Below are positions 6,968 through 15,940 of a stretch of 64,000 bases of DNA, piece after piece. Position numbers and translations under genes: made by a program. Numbering within the stretch: position 1 is the first letter of the stretch; each line of letters opens with the position of its first letter. The notes under the pieces are model-generated. The model had not been told where the DNA came from. It saw only the letters and a list, made by a program, of their open reading frames with translations, and did no database searches. The stretch comes from Microbacterium sp. SSM24 (lineage in GTDB: Bacteria; Actinomycetota; Actinomycetes; Actinomycetales; Microbacteriaceae): the NCBI RefSeq assembly GCF_025989145.1, contig NZ_JAPDNQ010000001.1, forward strand, positions 1,798,001-1,862,000, in the 5' to 3' direction.

Positions 6968-8370
6968 TCGCAGCCGAGGTCCGCCCCCACATCGCGGTCA
7001 TCACCGGACCCACCGCGACCATTGTGAACACCACGCAGATCGTGCCGGGATCGGGCGCGCTCGTGCCTCAACGCGTCGCACGGACGATCGAGGTGGAGGT
7101 GGACCTCGGCAGTTCGCACCCGCAGATTCGCGACCAGGAAGGGATCACGGCGCGGACGCTACCGGCGGGCTCGCTGGTGCCACTCCCTGTCGGCGCCGAC
7201 GCCACCCCCGACCAGACCTTCTTTCCGAGCGCAGAGCGCCTCTACCAAGAGATCGATGAACTCGAGGTCGATGACGACGGACACCCGTTCGTGCTCGCTC
7301 GGCAGGCGGACTTCACTCACCATCGCGCGGGCGCGCCGGGCGCGGTCCCAGGCGAGCGGGCGGGCGTCGACTACTTCGCCTACGGTGACGGCCCGCATCG
7401 AAGTGAGCCGGACTTCTCCGCGCTGATGCGCATCACCAACACGGTGCAGGATGTCGCGGACGCGCCGTGCACCGGCATCCAATGGCTGGAGGGCACTCCC
7501 GTCATCGAGGAGACGCTTTACTGGCTCGGCCTGCTCATCGACACGCGCAAGCCGATCGTCGGGCAGGTTGCACAGCGGCTGCACAGGAGCATGAGTCACG
7601 ACGGTCCGCGCAACATCGTCGATGGCGTGCGCTTCATCGTCTCGCGCGCCTGGGACACGCGAATGCCGATCGGACCCGTGCTCGTCACCGACGGACTGGT
7701 ATACAGCGGACGCGACGTCATCAAGGCAGCCGCGCGCCCGGGCGGCTACAGCGCCGGCCTCTACGGTCCGCTCGCGGCCGTCGACGGGATCGAGCGACTG
7801 GGTCTCCATCACCTCCCGACCCGGCGAGCGCTCGCCGCATCCGAAGTGAACATCTCCCGCCTGCCTCGACGGGTAGCGGGTCTGCGCGGCGACGTCCAGG
7901 TCACCACGGGGGACCCGTCACGCGTCGTCGAATCACTGCGCGTCGCCGTCGACATCGTCAAGTACGGCCGGTACGAGCTCTCGGCCGCCCTCGATCCCGG
8001 CTCCATCGAGCACCGCGTCGAGCAGCTCGCTCGGGTCGCGGACTTCGGCGGATTCGTTCTCGAGGGTCTGGCGCAGAACGGCTGGGCGACGATCGAGATC
8101 GAGCGCACGCTTCGCGCCGCGCATTTCGCGGGGATGCCGGTGGTGTGGACAGGGCGCGGACAGCCGGCAGGACCCGCCCTCAGCCCGCCCGAGCCTTTCA
8201 TCGCCGCCTCAGGGCTGCCCGCCCAGAAGGCGCGCATCCTGCTGATGGCGGCCCTCCTTCGGTGCGGAGCGGCCCCCCGTGCGGCAGACCCCAACGCACC
8301 GACCGACGCCGAGCGCGCCGCAACCGCCGAACATACCGCCAAGCTGCAGCACATCTTCGATACCCACTGA
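6964..8370 (+). CDS. Asparaginase-fold protein with altered catalytic motifs
   Basis: 468 residues, far longer than the usual 320-350. It can be aligned by eye to type I/II asparaginases: HIAVITGPTATI replaces TGGTI; IQWLEGTPVIEETLYWLGLL replaces HGTDTxEETA; DGPRNIVDGVR and SGRDVIKA match the conserved DGPxNLxDA and SARDVxK elements; GLPAQKARILLMAAL is the classic C-terminal helix. The threonines and the lysine appear kept, but the catalytic Asp of HGTDT is Pro here and the His position is Glu. Activity on Asn or Gln is therefore doubtful. About 80 extra residues near 40-130 separate the first two motifs. The GTG start at 6964 overlaps the preceding stop. Probably a diverged amidohydrolase of this island. 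Confidence 0.7.
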   Translation: MIAAEVRPHIAVITGPTATIVNTTQIVPGSGALVPQRVARTIEVEVDLGSSHPQIRDQEGITARTLPAGSLVPLPVGADATPDQTFFPSAERLYQEIDELEVDDDGHPFVLARQADFTHHRAGAPGAVPGERAGVDYFAYGDGPHRSEPDFSALMRITNTVQDVADAPCTGIQWLEGTPVIEETLYWLGLLIDTRKPIVGQVAQRLHRSMSHDGPRNIVDGVRFIVSRAWDTRMPIGPVLVTDGLVYSGRDVIKAAARPGGYSAGLYGPLAAVDGIERLGLHHLPTRRALAASEVNISRLPRRVAGLRGDVQVTTGDPSRVVESLRVAVDIVKYGRYELSAALDPGSIEHRVEQLARVADFGGFVLEGLAQNGWATIEIERTLRAAHFAGMPVVWTGRGQPAGPALSPPEPFIAASGLPAQKARILLMAALLRCGAAPRAADPNAPTDAERAATAEHTAKLQHIFDTH

Positions 8371-8449
8371 AAGCAGGAGAGGCCGTGAGATCGACAACCA
8401 CGTGCAACACGCTGAGCCTGAGCCCGCCGCCGAGCAAAGCGGATCAGTC

Positions 8450-9349
8450 ATGATGGCAAGCGCGCGACAGCTCATGGAGAGCTCCGTGGCCGCGCCCCCG
8501 CAGGTGTACCCTGCGCGGCACCGCTGGCGCTGGATCGCCGTGGTCGTGGCGGCATTGATCATCGCGCAGATCCTCATCTCCATGGTGACCAACGAGGCGT
8601 TCCGCTGGGGCACCTTCCTCGAGTACCTGTTCAACCCGCAGATCATCGACGGGCTCTTCGTCACCCTCATGCTGACCGCCGTCAGCATGGTGCTCGGCGT
8701 CGTGCTCGGGACCGTCGTCGCCGTGTGGCGCATGTCGTCGAACCGCGTCCTCAGCGGATTCGCATGGTTCTTCGCGTGGCTCTTCCGCGGGGTCCCGACC
8801 CTCGTGCAGCTCGTGTTCTTCTACAACCTCGCCGCGCTCTACCCTACGATCTCGATCGGAGTGCCCTTCCTCGAGCCCTGGGTCTCGTGGGACACCAACA
8901 CCGTGATCACGCCCATGCTCGCAGCCATCCTTGGGCTCGGTCTCAACGAGGCCGCGTACATGAGCGAGATCATCCGCGGCGGTCTGATGTCCGTCCCGCG
9001 TGGACAGGTGGAAGCGGCTCGGGGACTGGGGATGTCGCCCTGGCAGACGTTCAGCCGCATCGTCATGCCGCAGGCCACCCGGGTGATCATTCCCGCGACG
9101 TTCGGCCAGATGATCGGCATGCTCAAGTACACGTCGCTCGTCAGCGTGCTGTCGATCGGCGACCTGCTCTACAACGCCGAGCAGATCTTCTCGCGCAATT
9201 TCCAGCCCATCCCGCTGCTCGTTGTCGCGTCCGTCTGGTACCTGATCTGCACGTCCGTCCTGATGCTCGCGCAGTATTTCGTCGAGCGCCGCATCAATCG
9301 CGCCCATCGACCGGTCACGAATGCACGAAGCCGAGCGGAGGAGAAGTGA
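8450..9349 (+). CDS. Amino acid ABC transporter permease (HisM/GlnP type)
   Basis: About 299 residues with five or six membrane helices, the first at WIAVVVAALIIAQILISMV. The EAA loop EAARGLGMSPWQTFSRIVMP contacts the ATPase. It belongs to the polar-amino-acid permease family and probably works as a homodimer, since no second permease is present. The start is uncertain: ATG-ATG at 8450 overlaps the stop of a 22-codon upstream frame (8385-8453) that has a good AGGAGAGG site, while an in-frame GTG at 8402 is an alternative without a well-placed ribosome site. The stop overlaps the ATPase start. Confidence 0.85.
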   Translation: MMASARQLMESSVAAPPQVYPARHRWRWIAVVVAALIIAQILISMVTNEAFRWGTFLEYLFNPQIIDGLFVTLMLTAVSMVLGVVLGTVVAVWRMSSNRVLSGFAWFFAWLFRGVPTLVQLVFFYNLAALYPTISIGVPFLEPWVSWDTNTVITPMLAAILGLGLNEAAYMSEIIRGGLMSVPRGQVEAARGLGMSPWQTFSRIVMPQATRVIIPATFGQMIGMLKYTSLVSVLSIGDLLYNAEQIFSRNFQPIPLLVVASVWYLICTSVLMLAQYFVERRINRAHRPVTNARSRAEEK

Positions 9350-10116
9350 TGAGCCTTGTCGAGATCAAGGATGTCCGCAAGAGATTCGGCAACCTGGAAG
9401 TGCTCAAGGGCGTCTCGCTCCCGGTCGAGGAGGGCGAGGTCGTGTCTCTCATCGGCCGTTCGGGCTCGGGGAAGACGACGCTGCTCCGATGCATCAATCA
9501 TCTCGAGTCGATCGACGCGGGATCGATCCGAGTGGCCGGCACGCCCATCGGGTATCGCGAGCAGCGAGACGGCTTCCACGAACTCCCCGAACGATTGGTC
9601 GCGAAGAATCGCCGCCGGATCGGTATCGTCTTCCAGCACTTCAACCTGTTTCCCCACATGTCGGTGCTCGAGAACGTGACCGAGGCGCCGATGAGGGTGC
9701 TCAACGTGCCCAAGCAGGAGGTTCGACAGTCGGCCATGGCGCTGCTCGATCGTGTCGGGCTCGCCGACAAGGCGGCCCAGTACCCCCTCTCTTTGAGCGG
9801 CGGCCAGCAGCAACGTGTCGCGATCGCCCGGGCGCTCGCGATGAAGCCGCAGCTGATGCTCTTCGACGAGCCCACTTCGGCGCTCGATCCCGAGCTCGTC
9901 GGCGAAGTGCTCGACGTCGTTCGCGATCTGGCACGTGACGGCATGACGATGATCATCGTCACGCACGAGCTCCGGTTCGCGAGCGAGGTGAGCGACCGGA
10001 TCGTCTTCATGCACGAAGGAGCCATCGCCGCCAGCGGAGCACCCGACGATCTGTTCACGAACCCCACCTGCGAACCGCTGCGCGCCTTCCTGGCCCGCTC
10101 GGCCTTCGCGAGCTGA
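9349..10116 (+). CDS. Amino acid ABC transporter ATP-binding protein
   Basis: 255 residues. Walker A GRSGSGKTT near residues 36-44, Q-loop VFQHFNLFPHM, signature LSGGQQQR near 148-155, Walker B LMLFDEPTSALDPE and switch His in IIVTHELRF. The PheNLFPHM pattern is typical of polar-amino-acid (GlnQ/HisP) ATPases. Residues 65-90 carry a small insertion (YREQRDGFHELPERLVAKN) between Walker A and the Q-loop. The ATG at 9349 overlaps the permease stop, with GGAGGAG before it. It energises the importer encoded by 6053-9349. Confidence 0.92.
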   Translation: MSLVEIKDVRKRFGNLEVLKGVSLPVEEGEVVSLIGRSGSGKTTLLRCINHLESIDAGSIRVAGTPIGYREQRDGFHELPERLVAKNRRRIGIVFQHFNLFPHMSVLENVTEAPMRVLNVPKQEVRQSAMALLDRVGLADKAAQYPLSLSGGQQQRVAIARALAMKPQLMLFDEPTSALDPELVGEVLDVVRDLARDGMTMIIVTHELRFASEVSDRIVFMHEGAIAASGAPDDLFTNPTCEPLRAFLARSAFAS

Positions 10117-10130
10117 TTGGAGACCGAGCA

Positions 10131-11759
10131 ATGCAACCGAGTGCGACAACGTACGACGCCCTCATCGTCGGTGGCGGTCACAACGGGCTGGTCGCGTCCT
10201 TCTACCTCGCCCGCGCGGGGCTGAAAGTCCTGGTCGTCGAGCAGCGGGAGCTGGTCGGCGGGCTGGTCGCGCCGATCGAGTTCTTCCCGGGCTTCCGGGG
10301 AGCCATGACCAACACGCCGAGTGCGCTCGAGCCCATCGTCGCGGCCGACATGCGTCTCGAGGAGTTCGGCCTGGCGTATGAGCGACCCGACCCGACCATG
10401 GTCTTCCCGCTCGCCGATGGCGATGCGCTGCTGGCGTGGCGCGATCGAGGGAAGGTGCGCGACGAGATCGCCCGAATCGCGCCGAACGACGTCGACGCCT
10501 ACTTCGAGGTCCTGGCGTTCTTCGACGACTTCGCCCAGGCGATCGGCGTCTCGGTGCGCGAAGCTCCGCCGACCCTGGCCGAGGTCGCCTCGCGACTCAA
10601 CACTCCCGAACTAGAGCACGCGTTCAATCAGATCTTCTTCGGCTCGATCGAGAGCCTGCTGACACAGAGGATCCAGAGTCCGCACCTTCTCGCGCTGCTC
10701 TCGAGTCTCGCGATGTCGGCGGGCAACGTCGCGCCGTCCACCCCCGGCTCTCCGCTGGGACTTCTCCGGCGCCCGCTTTCGGCGGTCGGAGCGGGGCAGA
10801 CCGCGCACGACCCTCGACGGGCGCCGCTGCGCGGTTCCACGGGTCTTCCTCACGGCGGCATGGGCTCGATCGTGGAGGCGATGGAGCGGTCGATCAGAGC
10901 GCTGGGCGTGGAGATCCTCACCGGCGCGAAGGTGGATCGCATCGTGACAGCTGGTGACGCCGTGACCGGAATTCTGACGAGCGAGGGCGTCGAGATCCAC
11001 GCGCCCCTCGTGTTGTCGAACCTTCACCCGCGGACGACCCTGCTCGAACTCGTGGAGGAGGCCGCGGTTCCGCATTCGGTGAGGAACGAACTTGGCGCGG
11101 CGAGTACCGCGGGGGGTGCGTACAAGCTGATCCTCGCAATGGACGGAGTCCCGACCCATCGCTCGGCGACCAGCAAGGACGACGCCATTCAGCGCGCCTC
11201 CTGCCAGTACCGCTATTCGCCGTCGGTGGAGTATCTCGAGAACGCCTATCAGGACTTCGCCGCGGGCCGGGTCTCAGCCCGCCCCAAGATGCTGGGACTC
11301 ATCCCGTCCCTCTCCGACGACTCGCTCACTCCCGAGGGGCGCCACCTCATGACTGTCAGCGTCTGGTTCGCACCGTACGATCTCGCAGAGGGCTCGTGGG
11401 ACCAGTCCATGAAGGACAAGTTCGACGAGATCTGCCTCGATGCGATCGAGGAGTTCATGCCGGACATCCGCAGCGTCGTCACGGACCGCGTCAGCTACAG
11501 CCCGGTCGATCTCGAGAATGAGTACGGGCTGGTGGGCGGCAACCAGCAGCACGGGGACATGACGCCGCTCGGGTTCTTCGCTCGTCCGACGCCATCGCTG
11601 CGGAAATATCGCACGCCGATCCGCGGACTGTATCTGTGCGGGTCGGGGGCGTGGCCCGGGGGCACCGTCACCGGGCTCCCCGGTCACAACAGCGCTCACG
11701 CGGTGCTGAGCGATATCGCCGGGCCGCGCGCCGATGACGCCGAGACGGTGCCCTCATGA
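10131..11759 (+). CDS. FAD-dependent oxidoreductase, phytoene-desaturase/PYROXD2-like
   Basis: 542 residues. The N-terminal dinucleotide fold is clear (YDALIVGGGHNGLVASFYLA, then VLVVEQRELVGG). The C-terminal FAD-closing motif LYLCGSGAWPGGTVTGLPG is typical of NAD(P)/FAD-dependent oxidoreductases of the phytoene dehydrogenase/PYROXD2 group. The middle holds a Rossmann-associated helical substrate domain. No carotenoid genes are nearby, so a role in carotenoid synthesis is unlikely; within this island it may dehydrogenate the imported compound or an intermediate. It follows the ATPase by 14 bp and overlaps the aminotransferase by ATGA. Substrate unknown. Confidence 0.8.
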   Translation: MQPSATTYDALIVGGGHNGLVASFYLARAGLKVLVVEQRELVGGLVAPIEFFPGFRGAMTNTPSALEPIVAADMRLEEFGLAYERPDPTMVFPLADGDALLAWRDRGKVRDEIARIAPNDVDAYFEVLAFFDDFAQAIGVSVREAPPTLAEVASRLNTPELEHAFNQIFFGSIESLLTQRIQSPHLLALLSSLAMSAGNVAPSTPGSPLGLLRRPLSAVGAGQTAHDPRRAPLRGSTGLPHGGMGSIVEAMERSIRALGVEILTGAKVDRIVTAGDAVTGILTSEGVEIHAPLVLSNLHPRTTLLELVEEAAVPHSVRNELGAASTAGGAYKLILAMDGVPTHRSATSKDDAIQRASCQYRYSPSVEYLENAYQDFAAGRVSARPKMLGLIPSLSDDSLTPEGRHLMTVSVWFAPYDLAEGSWDQSMKDKFDEICLDAIEEFMPDIRSVVTDRVSYSPVDLENEYGLVGGNQQHGDMTPLGFFARPTPSLRKYRTPIRGLYLCGSGAWPGGTVTGLPGHNSAHAVLSDIAGPRADDAETVPS

Positions 11760-12856
11760 TCTCGACAGCGACGGACGTCATCAACCTGGGGGTGGGTGCG
11801 CCCGACATCGACACCCCGGCCATTGCGGCCCAGGCGGCGATGGACGCGATCGTGGCAGGGCACACGAAGTATGCCGGATCGCGAGGCATCCTGCCCTTGC
11901 GTGAGCGGATCGCCGAGCGGTTCGCCGTCGATAAGGGCTTCACGGTGTCGCCGGACGACGTGCTCGTCTCCGCGGGAGCGAAGCTGACGCTGTTCTGCAT
12001 CCTGTCTGCGCTCGCAGAGCCCGGCGGGAACGTCGTCTTCGCCACGCCTCACTATGGCGGGTATCCGCACATCATCCGCCGTGCGGGGCTCGAGGGCCGA
12101 CCGGTGCAGACCTTCGCAGCGGATCAGTACACGCTGAACCCGGCCCGCATCGAGGCGGCTCTCGATAAGAATACGGTCGCCGTCATCATCAACACGCCGG
12201 CCAACCCGACCGGCGCGATGTATGACGCGGACCTGCTGCAGGCGATCGTCGACACGATCACGACGAGGAGCCGTGCGGTGATCGTCAGCGATGAGATCTA
12301 CTCGGCGTTCGCCTACGACGGGGACGCGCCGTCCCTCGGGGCGATCGCGCCGCCGGATCGGGTCATCGTCACCGACGGCGTTTCGAAGGCCTACGGGATG
12401 TCGGGTTGGCGGATCGGCTACGCCGCCGGTCCTCGCTCCGTGATCGAGGCGGCCGGCGCCGTCAACAGTCAGCTGACGAACTGCGCGAGCTCGATCAGCC
12501 AGCACGCCGCGACCGCCGCGCTCACACTCTCGCCTGTCGACACAGCCGACGTGCCCCGGCACCGGCGCCTTCGTGATGAGGCGTATGCCCAAGCGTCCGC
12601 GTTGCCGGGCGTGCGGGCGGTCCGGCCACGGGGTGGTATCTACCAGAGCATCCAGCTCAGCCAGGCGCAGATCGGGACCCTCCGCTCCGCCGGGTTCACG
12701 GTAGCCGGCGAGCTACTTCGTCGCGGGGGAGTCAAGCTCCCGCAGGACTCCACCTTCGGGACACCCGGCCTCCTGCGCGTCACGTTCTCGGTCCCGATCC
12801 CCACCTTGCACGAGGGGATGTCGCGCCTGGCGCGCGTCCTCGACGAAATCTCCTGA
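11756..12856 (+). CDS. PLP-dependent aminotransferase, class I/II
   Basis: 366 residues, fold type I. The PLP lysine is K211 in VSKAYGMSGWRIGYA; NTPANPTGAMYD and IVSDEIYSAFAYDG are the usual asparagine and aspartate contacts, and the C-terminal arginine motif falls in LLRVTFSVP. It transfers an amino group between an amino acid and a 2-oxoacid in the cytoplasm. It is somewhat short at the N-terminus compared with the 390-400 residues usual for AspC-type enzymes, but all core motifs are present. The start overlaps the oxidoreductase stop. In the island it probably removes the amino group from the released amino acid before the aldehyde dehydrogenase step; that order is inference. Confidence 0.85.
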   Translation: MISTATDVINLGVGAPDIDTPAIAAQAAMDAIVAGHTKYAGSRGILPLRERIAERFAVDKGFTVSPDDVLVSAGAKLTLFCILSALAEPGGNVVFATPHYGGYPHIIRRAGLEGRPVQTFAADQYTLNPARIEAALDKNTVAVIINTPANPTGAMYDADLLQAIVDTITTRSRAVIVSDEIYSAFAYDGDAPSLGAIAPPDRVIVTDGVSKAYGMSGWRIGYAAGPRSVIEAAGAVNSQLTNCASSISQHAATAALTLSPVDTADVPRHRRLRDEAYAQASALPGVRAVRPRGGIYQSIQLSQAQIGTLRSAGFTVAGELLRRGGVKLPQDSTFGTPGLLRVTFSVPIPTLHEGMSRLARVLDEIS

Positions 12857-12885
12857 AAACTCGCCACGAAAGGGCTCAATCACAG

Positions 12886-14067
12886 ATGTACTTCTCCGAA
12901 GACGAATACGCCGGCCGCCTGAGTCAGGTGCGGGCGTCGATGTCCGCATTGGATCTCGACGCGCTGCTCGTGACGGGTCCCGAGAACATCACGTACCTGA
13001 CCGGGTACACGACGCCCGGGTACCACATCTTCCAATGCGTCATCGTCCCCATCGATGGACCGCTGACCTTCGTGGTGCGCAACACGGAACGCACCAACAT
13101 CCCGGACCTTCCGTGGATCGGCGAGAGCGTGCCGATCGGCGTCGCGAACCTCTCGGATCCTGCCCCGATCCTGCTTTCGACGATTCGCATCACCCTGGGA
13201 GGTGCCCGGCGCATCGGTTTCGACTCGGCTGCGCTCTTCCTTCCGCCGAAGGTGTACCTGGCGCTCGCCACGGAGCTCGCCGACCGCCTCGTCGAGGCGC
13301 CCGGTGTGGTCGAACGGGCGCGCAGGCTGAAGTCTCCACAGGAGATCGAATTGATCGAACGAGCGACGCGTCTCGCAGAGGCCGGGATCGTTGCGGGCCT
13401 CGGCGCGTTCGGGCATACGACTACGGACAGCGAGGTCGCATCTGCGGCACTCGCCCGCGTCGCCGAGCTCGGCGGCGAGTACACCGGCTCGCCCGCCTAC
13501 ATCGTCCCCGGGGTGTCCTCGCTCGTCTCGCACACGACGCACGCACGCCGGACCGTCCGCGATGATGAGCCGCTTCGGCTCGAGGTCTGCGCATCGATCG
13601 GCCGCTATCACGGCGTGCTGACGCGGACGGTGACCAGGCGGGAGCCGACCGAGGAGCTGCAGCGCTACTTCGAGCTGTCTGCAGCGGCAGGAGAGGCGAT
13701 GCGGCTGGCTGCACGTCCCGGCACGACGATCGGGGAGGTCGATCGAGCGGGCCGGTCGCTCGTCGAGGCCGAAGTGCCGCCTGAGTACTGGCCGAACCGC
13801 GGCGGGTACAGCATGGGGATCGCCTACCCGCCCGGGCTCGGCGAGGGGGACGTCCTCGATATCAGGGCTGGCGACGAGCGGCCGATCGAGGTGGGGATGG
13901 TGTTCCACATCCTCCCGACGCTGCGTGTGCCCGGCCTGGCGGCCGTCGGTTGCACCGATACCTTCGCTGTCGAAGCGGACGAGACCCGCTTCCTGTCGAC
14001 CCTGCCCCGTCGAGTGCTCACTTCCGCTGACGCACCTGCACTCGATACAACAGTCCCAAGCGTTTAG
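12886..14067 (+). CDS. Creatinase-type M24 family hydrolase, copy 1
   Basis: 393 residues. Creatinase_N domain about 10-140 (VTGPENITYLTGYTTPGYH), pita-bread domain 150-385. The family's metal-binding Asp residues are not conserved: where peptidases have DxG...SDxTRT this protein has LEVCASIGRYHGVLTRT. The region around YSMGIAYPPGLGEGDVLDI matches metal-free creatinase/ectoine-hydrolase relatives. I therefore call it a C-N hydrolase (amidine, cyclic amidine or amide) rather than a prolidase. It starts 29 bp after the aminotransferase, with AAAGGG upstream. A paralogue lies just beyond the regulator gene, at 14771. Confidence 0.8.
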   Translation: MYFSEDEYAGRLSQVRASMSALDLDALLVTGPENITYLTGYTTPGYHIFQCVIVPIDGPLTFVVRNTERTNIPDLPWIGESVPIGVANLSDPAPILLSTIRITLGGARRIGFDSAALFLPPKVYLALATELADRLVEAPGVVERARRLKSPQEIELIERATRLAEAGIVAGLGAFGHTTTDSEVASAALARVAELGGEYTGSPAYIVPGVSSLVSHTTHARRTVRDDEPLRLEVCASIGRYHGVLTRTVTRREPTEELQRYFELSAAAGEAMRLAARPGTTIGEVDRAGRSLVEAEVPPEYWPNRGGYSMGIAYPPGLGEGDVLDIRAGDERPIEVGMVFHILPTLRVPGLAAVGCTDTFAVEADETRFLSTLPRRVLTSADAPALDTTVPSV

Positions 14068-14087
14068 CCCTAGCAATCGAGGTTCTC

Positions 14088-14774
14088 ATGTCTGTAGACG
14101 GCTTGATCGACATCCAGCCCATTGGGCGGGTGGAGAGCCTTGCTTCGCGCGCCGCCACGACGCTCCGCGAGGCGATCGTCAGCGGGGCGATTCCGACGGG
14201 TACGGACATCTCCGTCCCGCGACTGGCGCGACTGTGCGGTGTGAGCGTCACACCCGTGCGAGAAGCCGTGATCCACCTTCAGGAGGCGGGTCTCGTCACC
14301 GTCCACGACCGCGGTGTGCGCGTCACCGCTCCGACACGGGAGGCGCTCATCGCCGCGTTCGAGGTGCGTGAAGCGATCGAGGGAATGACGGCCCGTCTGG
14401 CAGCGCAACGCTCGACAGGGCACTTCGCCGACGAGGTGCGAGCACTCGCTCAGCGCACGGTGGACGCTGCCCAGGGTGACGACGTCGCAGCGTTCCGTGC
14501 GCTCGACTCGCAGTTCCACGAGTCCGTCATCCGGCTGTCCGGATCGCCTCAGCTCGCGAGGTACGCACGCAACGCGCTCGATCTCTCGCAGACGCTGCGC
14601 AACATCCGTCCCGCGCCGCGGGTCTTTCAGGCCGATTCGGCGCATCGTCACATCGAGGTGGCCGATGCCATCGCTCGTGGCGATGGCGACGAAGCAGAGA
14701 ACTACATGCGGGTCCACGTCCGCGAGGTTCTCACGCACATGCTTGCGACCATGGACGAAGTGGATGCCGAGTGA
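14088..14774 (+). CDS. GntR/FadR-family regulator with FCD domain
   Basis: 228 residues. The N-terminal winged helix spans residues 20-80 (LREAIVSGAIPTGTDISVPRLARLCGVSVTPVREAVIHLQEAG). The FCD all-helical effector domain spans 90-215 (FEVREAIEGMTARLAA ... LDSQFHESVIRLSG ... HRHIEVADAIARGDGDEAE) with the metal-binding Asp/His pattern of the VanR/FadR subgroup. It is likely the local repressor, sensing a carboxylate intermediate of the pathway. It sits inside the operon between the two creatinase-type genes and overlaps the second by 4 bp. Candidate operators lie at 5972-6019; no palindrome was seen in the 20-bp gap before it. Confidence 0.88.
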   Translation: MSVDGLIDIQPIGRVESLASRAATTLREAIVSGAIPTGTDISVPRLARLCGVSVTPVREAVIHLQEAGLVTVHDRGVRVTAPTREALIAAFEVREAIEGMTARLAAQRSTGHFADEVRALAQRTVDAAQGDDVAAFRALDSQFHESVIRLSGSPQLARYARNALDLSQTLRNIRPAPRVFQADSAHRHIEVADAIARGDGDEAENYMRVHVREVLTHMLATMDEVDAE

Positions 14775-15940
14775 GCGATGATGCACTGGCGTTCGCGCTC
14801 ACGGAGTATCACGGCCGACTGCGTCGCGTGCGTGAGGAGATGGCGCGCGCTCGCGTCGACGTCCTCGTCGTGACGGCGCCCGAGAACATCTGCTACCTCA
14901 CGGGGTTCGCGACCACCGGCTATCACGTGTTCCAGGCCCTCGTCGTGCCGGTGGCGAATGAGCCCTGGCTGGTCCTGCGCAACATCGAGGTCTCGAACGC
15001 GCATCAGCACTCCTGGATCACCGACGTCGCGGTCATCTCCGACCTCGACAGCGCGCACGACACTCTGCTCGACACACTGGCACGCGTGGCACCGGATTCG
15101 ACGGTCGGCTACGACCACCTCACGACGTGGCTGCCGCCGCTGGCCGTCGAGTCGCTTCGCGCGCAGTTCGGCGCAGCGCGCGTCATCCCGGCCGGGGGCC
15201 TCGTGGAAGCCGCACGTGCGATCAAGTCGCCGGCGGAACTCGAACTCATCGCTCAGGCTGCATCCATCGCCGATGCGGCGTTCGCCGCCGGGGCGCGCGC
15301 CGTGCGCGACGCCGCCACCGACAGCGACGTTGCCGCCGCGGTGCACGCGGAGCTCGCTCGGCAGGGAAGCGGCTACACCGGCTCACCGGCGTATGTCGTC
15401 GGCGGCGCCGCATCGGCCTCGTCTCACGCCACCCACGACCGTCGACCCATCGACGCGGGCTCGCCGGTGTGGATGGAAATCCCGGCATCGGTGCAGCGCT
15501 ATCACGCCTGTGTCAGCCGCACGGTGGCGCAGGAGGGCGTGGCGCAGGAACTCGCCCGTGCCTTCGAGGCAGCATCGCGGGCGGTCGGGGCGATGGTCGA
15601 CGCCGCCCGGGACGGTGTGACGACAGGTGAACTCGACGCGATCGGACGCGCGGTCGTCGATGACCACGGATGGGGATCGCGGTGGACGAATCGATCCGCG
15701 TACTCGCTCGGGCTATCCTTCCCGCCCGGCCTGGGCGAGGGGCACATCATCGATCTCAAGCCCGGGGACCGGCGGATCGTGCGCGAGAACATGGTCTTCC
15801 ACGTCATCCCCATTCTGAAGCTTCCCGGGCTCGGCGCGGCAGGGTGCACCGAGACCGTGGTCGTCGGGAAGGACGGTGGGCGGTCGCTGACGTCGCTCCC
15901 GCGCTCCACGGACGCGCGCGCTTACGGGAGGGCGTCATGA
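14771..15940 (+). CDS. Creatinase-type M24 family hydrolase, copy 2
   Basis: 389 residues, clearly related to the product of 12886-14067: TAPENICYLTGFATTGYHVFQ, GYTGSPAYVVGGAASASSHATH, YSLGLSFPPGLGEGHIIDL. The peptidase metal ligands are again replaced (VWMEIPASVQRYHACVSRT in place of the DxG/SDxTRT segment), so a metal-free C-N hydrolase is expected. Two diverged copies flanking one regulator suggest successive steps, two related substrates, or a heterodimer. The GTG at 14771 overlaps the GntR stop, and its own stop overlaps the aldehyde dehydrogenase start, so expression is coupled. Confidence 0.8.
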   Translation: MSDDALAFALTEYHGRLRRVREEMARARVDVLVVTAPENICYLTGFATTGYHVFQALVVPVANEPWLVLRNIEVSNAHQHSWITDVAVISDLDSAHDTLLDTLARVAPDSTVGYDHLTTWLPPLAVESLRAQFGAARVIPAGGLVEAARAIKSPAELELIAQAASIADAAFAAGARAVRDAATDSDVAAAVHAELARQGSGYTGSPAYVVGGAASASSHATHDRRPIDAGSPVWMEIPASVQRYHACVSRTVAQEGVAQELARAFEAASRAVGAMVDAARDGVTTGELDAIGRAVVDDHGWGSRWTNRSAYSLGLSFPPGLGEGHIIDLKPGDRRIVRENMVFHVIPILKLPGLGAAGCTETVVVGKDGGRSLTSLPRSTDARAYGRAS

